A stretch of DNA of 64,000 nucleotides from Nansenia antarctica (lineage: Eukaryota; Chordata; Actinopteri; Argentiniformes; Microstomatidae): assembly GCA_963989245.1 (NCBI GenBank), contig OZ022346.1:7359926-7423925 (forward strand). The letters run 5' to 3'. Positions 42,098 through 53,700 of this stretch are shown here, piece by piece. Both the position numbers and the translations under genes were made by a program. The notes beneath the pieces are model-generated. The model was not told where the DNA came from. It did no database searches and worked only from the letters and a program-made list of their open reading frames with translations. Positions within the stretch are counted from its first letter, which is position 1. Each line of letters begins with the position of its first letter.

Positions 42098-42436
42098 GAG
42101 GAGAAGGAGAGTGGAGTAAAACCACAGAGTAGAGTACTCTAGATGTCTTCTCTCCTAGGCCTTGTTACTGTGAGTTACAGTAGATCAGTCATAGGCTTCA
42201 AGGCCATTAAGTTGAGATGTTTATGCCAATGGGAGGTTGGCACAAAGAGTTGAATTAAGCGTATATTTGAAATTAGGATTCAGGCCTATACAAAACAGCC
42301 TGCTCTGGTGGGGGGAAATGATCTTCACAGAAAGATGTATTGTGTTTTTCTACCTGCAATATCACTGTTATGTGTTATGAAGGTGATGTATGTGTGTTAG
42401 TATGTACATAATAATTGACGTGTGTTATTGATTTGT
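42098..42436. other. Unassigned segment
   Basis: Downstream (minus strand) of tdrd5. No polyadenylation signal assigned with confidence. Confidence 0.3.
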
Positions 42437-42843
42437 CTATGACAGTAGTGTGTTAAGGTGTTGGTCTATGACAGTAGTGTGTTAAGGTGTTGGTCTATGA
42501 CAGTAGTGTGTTAAGGTGTTGGTCTGTGACAGTAGTGTGTTATGGTGTTGGTCTGTGACAGTAGTGTGTTATGCTGTTGGTCTATGACAGTAGTGTGTTA
42601 TGGTGTTGGTCTGTGACAGTAGTGTGTTAAGGTGTTGGTCTATGACAGTAGTGTGTTAAGGTGTTGGTCTATGACAGTAGTGTGTTAAGGTGTTGGTCTA
42701 TGACAGTAGTGTGTTAAGGTGTTGGTCTATGACAGTAGTGTGTTAAGGTGTTGGTCTGTGACAGTAGTGTGTTAAGGTGTTGGTCTGTGACAGTAGTGTG
42801 TTAAGGTGTTGGTCTATGACAGCGGTATGTTAAGGTGTTGGTC
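42437..42843. repeat. 29-bp minisatellite overlapping the tdrd5 C-terminus
   Basis: About 14 units of GGTCTATGACAGTAGTGTGT plus TAAGGTGTT. The last, diverged unit (42808-42843) encodes the final tdrd5 residues and the stop codon on the minus strand. Confidence 0.95.
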
Positions 42844-43015
42844 TGTGGTTGAGGTAGCCAACCTCTGGGCTCCAGACTGGGCCGTCTCAGCTAGCCGTCT
42901 CTCCAGGTTCTGGATCTTCTCCAGCGCTGCCTGGAGGGCCTCCTCCGCTTTCAGGGCCCTGACCTCTGAACTCTGGGCACCGACCTCTGAACTCTGGGCA
43001 TGGACCTCAACCCCA
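42814..43015 (-). CDS. tdrd5: tdrd5 exon 15: C-terminal coiled coil and stop
   Basis: 202 bp: GVEVHAQSSEVGAQSSEV (internal 21-bp duplication), ALKAEEALQAALEKIQNLER, then TSTTDQHLNIPLS and TAG. The last 10 or so residues are minisatellite-encoded. A different distal exon in the ancestral gene cannot be excluded. Confidence 0.75.
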
Positions 43016-44959
43016 CTGACACACACACAGAAATACACGCTCACACACACAGTCTTGAAACCATACATGTCAACAAATGTGGAAGTACCATAATAATAAT
43101 AATCTTGACATCATCATAAACAAACAGACATGCTGCATAAAAGTAATAAAAGTAATAACTCACAGATCCATCACGGTGGCCAAGGCATCAAAGGCTGTCT
43201 GAGTGCTGTCAGTGTGTGGACAGACAACCATCTCCTCAGCCTGACACAACAAACACACAAGTAAAAAAATAAAAAAATAATATGTTTTTAGGGCATTTCT
43301 GCTTTATTAGGATAGAGACAGTAGAGATTGACAGGAAGTATGGGTGAGAGAGAGGGGGGGGATGACTTGCAGCTGTCGATGGCCGGAATTGGACCAAGGA
43401 CATGGCGATGATATGGCATGGATGGTTGACTTACTTATAATAGACATGCTTTATCTATTGTACACAATCTAACTCTTGTTCAATCCGAGGGCGTGATACA
43501 GGGTCAGAGGTCATACCTGGGCCTTGAAGTTGGCCTGTGTCACCCCGATGAACTCCAGCTCTGGGAGGTCAGGCAGCTGCTTCACTTCTTTTTCATTGCT
43601 CCCAACAGCAGGGTCTGCAGCCTAAAACACATCAGGGTTCGACAGTAACGCTTTTTTACTTGTCCGGAGCAAGTAAAACATTCGCCGGGTTTGTTTGCGC
43701 GAGCCCGACGACGCTGCTGGATCCTGGATATTTTTACCTGTGTGCAGGAAGAACAACAGACGGCGCAGGCGCCAGACTAGACTACATGATCGTGAGTGAA
43801 GATATTATCAAAGCGGATGGGTGATCGACAGGCGCGTGCGCTTTGATAATATCTTCACTCCACGATCATTAGTCTGCTACAATGAGAGTGTGATGTGTGT
43901 GTGTGTGTGTGTGTGTACTGTTAGAATTGGGAAAGGGGAGCTCCTCACCTGGGGTGTGGCAGGGGTTTGGGTGCAGGGCTCTGGGGTTTGGCCCACCACG
44001 TCCATGTCTACTTCCATCCCTTCAACAAACACACCCTCGCCCAGATACAGGGTCACAGGGTTGAACTGGTCACACAGCTGAAAGAAGAAATACGTTTGAC
44101 ACAACAAATGGATGGATGCAATGGATCATTGTTGTTGAATGGGATATATACAGTACATGTATAAGCAAGTGTATGTGTGTGTGTCAGGGTTTCCGTTAGA
44201 AAAATTTGCCGTCGGACATCGTGTCCGGGAAGAATTCGATTTACCGGACAAACGTGATATATTCCGGTCATCATATTAAAATATAATAAAAAAAAAAAAA
44301 ATCAAAATCATATTTTTTTTTTCTCCAAATCTAATATAGCTGTTTGTCGCGGTGATTACTGTTGTGTAGCGGCCTATATATGCCATTTAATGTCTATTTC
44401 TCATCCGATACGATTAGATGCGAGCTATATAATATATAATAATATAACATGATTTGACGCATGCGCGCTATGCCATGCGTCAAATCCAGCGCTCAACGGG
44501 TCCAGCGCTGAACGGGCGCCTCACTGGGAACTGAACAGACAGCATCGATCAATGAACGGACTCCACATTACGTTAACTGAAGTTTGTTAAATTGTTTGGG
44601 ATTAATGTGAGTTTTCTATTTTCTCTTTACAGTTTTACCCTTTTTTTTTAAAATCAATAAAACAACGTCATTTCTATAAGTCTCGCTGGTTGGGAAGGCA
44701 TTTCGTTTAGCTCGGGAGTATGACAATGGGAAGAACATAACTGTTTATTGAGAAACAATTGATAGGCAGTCTGGGATACGTATATAAAGAAATACCACAA
44801 TGTCTAGATGTATAACATTTTATTGAACAGTAACAGTGCAAGCATGTAGGCTACGGGGAACAGGGATTTTGGTCAGTAGGTCCTTTGTACAGAGGGCGTT
44901 TCTCTCCGACAACGCGTTCCCAGGTACCATGGAAGTCATAGGTAGTCCAGCACACTGAC

Positions 44960-45018
<59 letters not shown>

Positions 45019-48000
45019 TAGACAGACAGACAGACAGACAGTCAGCTTACTTCTACCCTTTTGAGTGGAATTACTCCTTTAATTAGCTGTTAGCCATCTC
45101 AAAGCCCCCTGAGCTGCTCGTCAACACTGAGAATAGACCACATTATAGAAACCAAAACACCGTTTTTTAAATCCACAGGGAATAACCGAGAGTGTAAGGA
45201 AAGGCACACCCAGCGCTGTCAGTGGTGGGGAGACTTGAAGTGGCTTTGCTTGATTTCCATCACAGATTCAAGGATTGAAACACTGATGAAAATAGGGAGT
45301 AATAGTGATGGGATTATCTTAGATTATTTTAGATTAGATTAGGTGAGATTCAACTTTATTGTCATTGCAGAGTACAAGTACCAGACAACAAAATGCAGTT
45401 TAGCATCTAACCAGAAGTGCAAATAGTGATATAAAAACAAACACTTAACTTTCGGGGAAACTGCTAAAATAAAATAAATTAAAAAAGAAAGCGACTATTA
45501 GCACCGCCGAATGACAACAAACGTATGAGTAATGAGTAAAACAATGTCACTTTTATAGTATGTTGTTTAACTTGCCGTTCGGTCGCCATGGCTCTGGTGT
45601 GTGTAGCAGCTTCAGCTAGCTGGCTGGAAACTTCTAGGGGTGCGTTCGTAAACACGCTCTGAGAGCGCCGGAGCGCACGCTGGCTTCGATGTCACAGAGC
45701 GACCGAGTCGTTCGATTGGACGAGAGGCGTTCCGCGAGTGCTGATCGGATTTCCAGAGCGTGTTTACGAACGCACCCAGCCAGCTTTAGCGAATTGTATT
45801 CAAAGGGAATTATTTTCACCGGACAATATGTCCGACGACTTTTCAATTTGTCGGACTTCACCAAATTTTACCGGACAAAGACCGGTAATTGCCGGTTAAC
45901 GGAAACCCAGGTGTGTGTGTGTGTAAATGGTAAATGGACTGCACTTATATAGCGCCTTTTTTGCTGCTCCAAAGCACTTTACAACGGCCTCTCATTCACA
46001 CACACATTCACACACCAATGGCGGCAAGCTGCCATGCAAGGCACTGGCCCGCTCACTGGGAGCAATTTTGTGTGTGTGTGTGTACATTACTGACCTCTGA
46101 GTTGACTGCAGAGGGACAGGAGAGCCCGTGGCCCTGGCTCTGCAGGACACTGTGAATGTACACGTCCTCCTCCGTGTCTGTCTCACACAGGAAGACCTGC
46201 AGGAAGTCTGCGTGGTAGCTGTGCAGAGCTGCCCACAGGAGGCGCTCACAGCACAGCTTCCGGAAGGAGCTGGTAGCGTTCAAACTCCAACTGCCCTGGA
46301 ACACCAAAACACAGGCTTTTAATATGGAATGGGAGATAAGAGTGCTATCTGGAAGTCAATGGGACTATGGGAGCAATACAATGTTAAAAGCTTGGGGAGA
46401 TTGGTGGTCAATAACAGTGATATGAGATGTGTGTGGAGCCTTACACCCATAGGCTTGATTCCACTGAGTGATGAGGGGACCGCTTGGGCCGGGAGCTCAG
46501 AGTAACAAGACCTTGGGGTGAGAAAGCAGAGAGATGTAGGGGGACAACAGCAAAACAGACAAGGAGGCCTAACACTTGTCGTTAAAATGACTGTCACATT
46601 TACAGGACATTGATTTTACACTACAATATGTGGCAAGAAGCGGTCTCCCACAAAAAACCCAAAACATTTTAGTCTAGCCGTAGTCAGCGACGAAAACTTT
46701 GACTGAGACTGCACTGGAATGTTTTTATCAACTGGAACTGGACTGGAACTAAGAAACATGGAGGTGACTTCTTCATCTAAACACCAATGACTAAAAGTGA
46801 CTAAAAAGCCTGCCAATATTAACACTGGTCTAGTGAAACCTGCCCATTGACTTTCATTGCTCTCTGTCTGAACTGGACCAGAAGAAGCCTACTTGAGGAA
46901 CTTGAGGCTGGTCCTGTCCACAGTGGTGAGGTCCCCGAAGTCCACGTAGTACACCTCCACCTGGGTCTGGCTGAGGACGCGGTGGATGACGACCCGGTAG
47001 AACCACTCGTCTCTGGGAGCCACGCAGCACACCTGGCCCTGACGCACGAAACGTGAGGGAAGGGAGTACCGCTCCGACACCTCGAGATAGGTGTAGCAAC
47101 TCCTAAGAGGAAGAGGCGTTTCCCACAAACTCTGACATCATCTTGCAACTCGTTACATTACATTTTGGGCATTTAGCAGCAGACGTCTTTAACCAAAGCG
47201 AACTGACAACAAATAGATTTGTCTAAGTAAGTGAATCATATATCCATCAGTCATGGTAAGAAAACATAATCTATGCTAGGACCAGGAGCCATTGGCAGTC
47301 GCAATGCTAGAATAATTTTTTCTTTCTTTTTTATTCTATTCATGGTTCTATGTTACCACTCCAGATACAGGAATCTGACCGGATCATATGTGTGGTGGCC
47401 TGGGAAAACCCGTCGGATGTCGCTGGCGTTCGTGGCAAAGAGCAAAAATAGATGGAAATGTCCTATTTCTGCGATTTTGATATTATGTGGTATTCTAGTA
47501 CTTTGAACTATTATGGTGAATAAACATTTTAAGAAAACAAAAGAGAAAGTACTTATTTTTATGTTTTTGTGGTGGGTAGTTTGCTAGCGAAACAACGTCA
47601 CGTGTCTCATTCTCAGTTAAGCAACGCACGCACACATGAGCGAAAGGAGAGACGATACTTCCACCTGTGTTATTGCCAGTTTACTGATGCTCACAATAAG
47701 CATAAAGTAATAAAATCTTAACTAGAAGACACACAAATGGATCTGTCCCTCGCATACCGACGAGGCGAGCAGACTAACACCGCATCACAAGCAGACAAAC
47801 GAGACCGGCCGATCTGCATAGGCTCCTCCCCCGACCCGGAGGAGAAAGGGGTCGGGGGCAGCATGGGGGCAGCATTTCTCACCTTTCACTTTTTTTGACA
47901 TGATACATTAAAATGCTCATAACTTTTTTTAAATAAAGGGCTATCTCAGTCATTCAACCAGTTATGAATAGCTGAGAACTTCTAATTTATGGAAATATTA

Positions 48001-50658
48001 AAAAATGAAAATGTCAAAATGCCACCATGTGAAGGGTTTTCCCAGGCCACCACACATATGGTTACGTTCCAGGTCACCTAGGGGCTGCACAGATCAGCAT
48101 TGTGCTTGCTGCTACTGTACATGTGGTTGCCTGAGATGTTAAGACTCAAGGTATTGTGAGATCTGATAATCTGCAGCATGACTACAATGAAGGCAACCAT
48201 TGACTCTATATTCATTTCCCATTCCCAATGGGAAATTAAAGTAGAGTCAAAAAGTAGGGCTTTGGGGAGGGCCAGGGAGATCATGGCTGACCCCGCACAC
48301 CCAGGCCACAGCCTCTTCGCCCCGCTCCCCTCAGGCAGGAGGTCACTAAAGACTGTGAAGGCCCGACACGCACACAGCTTTTTCCCCACGGCCATCCGGC
48401 TCCTAAATGCTGCTGCTGGTGTCCCCCCCCCCCTTGCACTATGATCAGGGGTGCAAACTGGTGATGGCCCAAAAAGGTGAAAACATTTTTGGGTGGCTAA
48501 CCTTTGAATAGCGCTAGCACTAATGGTGTTAAATAGATACCGCTAGCACTAACGGTGGTCTAACAATGATGCATGTGTAAGTAGCGGCAGCCCTGACCTC
48601 AACACCTGCAGAATTACTTCGAAAACAGTTTACTGTGACTGTGTTCTCTATGCTGTCTGGAACTGTACCTAGCTCCCTGAAGCAAAACGTTATTTCAACT
48701 GCAGCAGAGTTTAGCAGACAGGGAGATTAGCTAGCTTGTGCATCATGTGACATGGATGAGACTTAGACCCCCCCCACCACACCCAAAACATTTTTTTGCA
48801 GATCTACACAATTCACATGGATGACCTATTTTGAGATAAAAATGGCTAATTTAGCAGAAAGGTGACAAGTTTGCACCCCTGAATGATGTTGGTTTGCACT
48901 GTCTTGTCCTGTCTTGCACCTGTCCTGTTGTAAACTGCGCTCCACTGTCCCAAACCAAATTCCTAACATGTTCACATGTCATGGCAATAAAGTCTTCTAA
49001 TTCTGATTCAGTCATGTTTCCTCCCCGGTCTAAGCGGCACAGTCTCCTCACCTCATCTCCACCATAATGCTCTCCAGGGCGCGGGCCTCCCGGGTCTCGT
49101 GGAAGCGGATGTAGAAGTTACTGGGTGACTCCACGTGCTCCACCAGCACGGCTATCACCTCCCTAGGGTCCCTGGGCGTGGGCGCCCTCAGGCCCTGGCC
49201 CCGCAGGGCGTCCAGAGGAACCATACCTGCCATACACCGTACCTGCAGGGGAGGGAACTTGGCCACCATCTAGAGGAGGGAGAAACACACAGCCATGAGT
49301 GTCCACAAACACACACACACACATGAATGTGCGTGTAGACACACACACACACACACACGCACACGTACACACACACACATTTTTATTGTCACCACAAAGA
49401 CACTTTGTGGATTGAATGGGTTGTCCTTGAACATTTACAATCACCAAAGAAGATGTACAGGAGGTGATCAAAGATGTACAGAAATCAAACAACATCTATT
49501 CTTGTGAAATGCGTTTCGGTTTCAGCCTCAATTGTCTAGTATGTATTTGGTCCAGCTGCCCCCAGGGGAAACAGAAGCTACGGACTGACCTTGAACAAAA
49601 GGGCAAGTAGGACCAGTTACTCTTCTTAGACCAGAGTCAGATCGTGAGTTTAGAACGATAAGGTTCTATCTCCGTTTAGGGTGGTTCCGAGATATTGAGC
49701 GTCAAAGTTTTTACATTCCATTATGTTTTGTGAGATGGAACCTTTGTATTTTATTAATTACTAGGGGTGTAACGGATCACGGATAATCCGAGATCCGTAC
49801 GGATCGCCCCCCACGGTTCGGCACGCATGTGTACCGCGGATCAATTGCAAAATGTAACCAAGTAATAATATTACTTAATATTAGTTAATATCCCTTGTAA
49901 ATCACAATGTAGAGTTGCCATGAAAAGATAGACGCGACAGTTGCGTGCTTTGTTTTACTCTAAAGCGCAATGATAGGTTGATAATGCAAAAAAAAATCTA
50001 GAACAACAAGGCTGCGTTCGTAAATTCGCTCTGGAATCTGATCAGCATTCATGGAACGCCTCTTGTCCAATCAAATTACTTGGTCCCTTTATGACGTCGG
50101 ACCCAGTGTGCTCTCCGGCGCTCTCAGAGCAAATTTACGAACGCAGCCCAAGTGTTCATGGCGAGTCCTGCTAATGTTGGCGACAGAGAAGAACTCGAAA
50201 TGCCTCCCTCGTCATTTAAATCCCATGTATGGGAGCACTTTGGCTTTGCTATCAATTATAACAATGAGGGACTGTGTTATTGGAAGTGTGGTCGATAAAA
50301 AAGTTACGGTGTTTAAGCGTTGTGCAACGAGAAAGTCGTACGAGCATGGCCACCCATTTGCCGTGACATCACCCTGGTGTGTTGATGGGAGGCACGAAAA
50401 AGTCAGCTTGACAACTTCTTATAATGTAGCCAATTTTTTCATACCATGTTTAAAGTAAGGTTTCACTTTATTATTTAGTTAAAAGTGGCATAAAACATGT
50501 TTATTTGTCTGCTTTAAAGAGCCCAGTGATTCACTGCTGCAACCAGGTGCCTCCTCCCTCTCTCCTACTGCATCATTTAAGTTGAATGTGTGTTTCTGTT
50601 TAATATGTAGCCTAATGTTTGAGTGTAGAATATGTTATGTATATGTATATATATATAT

Positions 50659-50701
<43 letters not shown>

Positions 50702-53700
50702 AGTTTTGACATCTTGAATGTTGTTGGGTTTTACACAGTAAAAGTGGTGTTTTTACAGAATTCGAGGAAAAAGCTTTTTATTTTTATTTTTATGTTTTGT
50801 GTTGATCCGAAAAATGATCCGATCCGTGACTCAAAAACCGTGACACGATCCGATCCGTGAGTTAGGTGATCCGTTACACCCCTATTAATTACGAACTAAA
50901 AAATGTCAACATTTCATGTCAACACAGGCATTAATAAACACCCAATGGATCAGATTATGTAAAAAACTCAATTTTGGTTATAAAACCTTATAATTCTAAC
51001 GTCACGACCTGTCTTCTCAGACCCGAGTCAGACGGGTCTCTTCTCTCACCTGTTGGAAGGTGGTGGTGGTGATGCGGAGGTCTGTCTCTGACATCAAGTC
51101 GTTGTCGGCGGCGGCCTCTCCGTCCTCCCCGTCCTCCTCCTCTCTGCGCCCCTCCCAGGGCGACTCCCCAGAGCTGAAGTAATAGCCCTGGCTGGAGGGG
51201 TTCAGCCGGTCACCCTGCTCAGCATCGCCGGGGGTGTCGGGCTCTACAGCCCCTGGCCAAAAACATCACATCAACAAACCTACGGACCTTTGGGGACAGA
51301 GCCTTCAGCGTGGCTGCACCTACCCTCTGGAACTCCCTCCCCATAGTGATCCGCAATGCCCCCACCCTGGACTCTCTGTTCTCCAAGGCCTTTGGCCCCT
51401 AGTCACTGTTTCAGTTTTGTTTTGTCCTGTTTTTGTCTGTCTGATCATTCCCTTGAATTGTAAAGTGTCCTTGGGGTTTCTGAAAGGCGCTATATAAATT
51501 AAAGTTATTATTATTATCAGGGTGCTGCGTTTATAGAATGCCATGAGCTATAAGATACAGTACTCAGTTCTGCCCCTCCTCTTCAAATGACCCTTCCCCC
51601 AATGGGACAAATGGCTGTGAACTCTCAATAATGTGGGAACGCAATGGTATTAGCTGAATAGAATAGATAGGATGCATTTTTTACATTTTAACCATTTAGC
51701 AGACGCTTTTATCCAAAGTAACAATACAAATTGAAACCATCGAGCTGACCTGGTTGCGTGTGGCCGGTGTGTTTGGTGTCGGTGATCATCCAGTGGGGGC
51801 CCTCTTCCCCTGCCATAGGCCGCAGATACAGCGTGTCGCTCAGCGCACCAACCATCTCCGTCACGCTCAGGAAGCCACTCTGGGCCACCGGGAGCTCCTC
51901 CCCAAACATCCTCTGTTGACCAGGGGGAAATGGTAAATGGTAAATGGACTGCACTTATATAGCACCTTTTTTGCTGCTCCAAAGCGCTTTACAACGGCCT
52001 CTCATTCACACATTCACACCCATTCACACACCAATAGCGGCAAGCTACCATGCAAGGCGCCGGCCCGCTCACTGGGAGCAATTTTGGGGTTCAGTGTCTT
52101 GCCCAAGGACACTTCGAAATGTGGCCAGCCGGGGATCGAACCGCAGATCTGCCAACTTTGTGATCATTAGGCGGCGACTCTACCTCCTGTGCCACAGCCG
52201 CTCCGTAAAGTAGAGTGGAATATGTGTAACAAAGGAAACTAGTATAATTACCTTGTATTCGGCATGAAGATCATGTATTGATATCCCTTCACTGTTCTGA
52301 GCAACAACCTAGAAAGAAGGAATCTTCACTGTCACCATCATGTGTGACTAGAACATTAGGAGTTTTCAATGATTTCGGTATCCACCCATAAAGGGGCAAC
52401 TCAATAGTCTGGCTCCTGACTCATTTACTTAAACGAATGTATTGATTGTAAGTCGCTTTGGGAAGATGTAAACTGACCTGGCGAAGGTTGGCCTTCAGCT
52501 CCTCACTGACGGTGCCCGCATGGCCGTTCTCCAGGATACGCTGCCTGAGCTTCTCCTCCAGCTGCATCGTGGCCAATCAAACACAACCCATTCACTAGTG
52601 GTGATTGGGTGAGTTCCCATTCATATAAATGTGAAGTGCAACGAGACCAATAATCATATCTCATTAAATGTTCTTCACAAAAAAACATGACTTCTAGTAG
52701 GAGTGAACTCTACAAGCATTTAAAGTAATGTTCAGGGGTGCAAACTGGTGATGGCCTAAAAAGGTGACAACATTAATTTTTTGCCTGAAAATGAAGAAAA
52801 TTATCAACATGGTCGATTCACATGGATTTACCATTTTGTGGTAAAAACCGCTAATTTAGCAGAAAGGTGACAAGTTTGCACCCCTGAATGTTACAGTTTC
52901 ACATACAGAACATTTACTATGAGGTAAAAAGAGAAACAGACTCACTTTTATGACACATTTTTCAAATAGCTGCCCCTGTTGGATGAGCTGTGGCTCAGGT
53001 TGTGTCAATTCCATGTCCTGGTGAATTCCATGTCCCCCATGGTCCTGGTGTCCCCCTGAGCTGTTAGGGACAGTGTCCTCAGGACCAGAGGCCATGTGAT
53101 TCTGTACTGGAGTACCAGAGGGTTTTTCCACAGGAGCTGAAGACAGACAAAATGTTACATTAGTCACAACCAATACCAGATCACTACTGTTTACATTTTA
53201 CAGTTACACCCATTTACATTTTAACCATTTAGCAGTTAAATTGGATAATAATGAAAATACCACCGCTCATCCGTGATCAGACTTAGCTGAGGTGCTGGAA
53301 TTGAAGAGTATCAATAAAGTGCAAAAAAAACAGCATCCGTCCGCACACTCAAATCTGTGCAAATAAACCGTAGTTTATTGCACAAACTTTCAGTCATAAA
53401 CCTTCTTCAGGCATAAAGCAGACAATTGCCCAAATTTCGGCATAAAGCATAAAGCAGACAATTTCCCAAATTTCGTTGTTTGGTACCTGTACTATATCAA
53501 TGACAATAAAGACCATTCATTCATTCATTAAATTGAATGCAGTGGTATAAAGGCTTCAAACAACATCACTTAATTAGCCAATGCACAACATCTGTGTCAA
53601 ATATTTCACCTAGTGGCTAGGCATCATGGGAATTGTAGTCCTAGATTTAGTGGACTACAAAAAACATGTGTTCATGAGACAGGAAACACCTAAAAGTACA

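Larger units (their letters stand above)
44185..45908. mobile_element. TIR element (hAT-like) in tdrd5 intron 11
   Basis: Ends CAGGGTTTCCGTTAG and TTAACGGAAACCC are inverted, inside a GT repeat on both sides. Sequence near both ends repeats TCCGTCGGACAT/ACCGGACAA motifs. No transposase. It contains a GACA repeat (44959-45042), a minus-strand LINE 3' scrap (TTCAACTTTATTGTCATTGC, 45350) and a MITE (45638-45777). Confidence 0.7.
49650..51015 (+). mobile_element. MITE, family TTAGAATTATAAGGTTCTATC (copy 2), interrupted
   Basis: Starts TTTAGAACGATAAGGTTCTA, resumes after the hAT at 50893, and ends CTTATAATTCTAACGTCACG, 35 bp before tdrd5 exon 7's donor. Confidence 0.8.

Noticed and set aside
46445..46513. 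Exon 10 donor at the first GT (CCTATGG then GTGTAA)
   Set aside because: It breaks phase with exon 11; the GTAAGG two bases further on preserves the frame.
47103..47128. A tdrd5 start at the Met above exon 9
   Set aside because: The extra residues are intron sequence beyond a CTCTTAG acceptor; exons 1-8 supply the real N-terminus.
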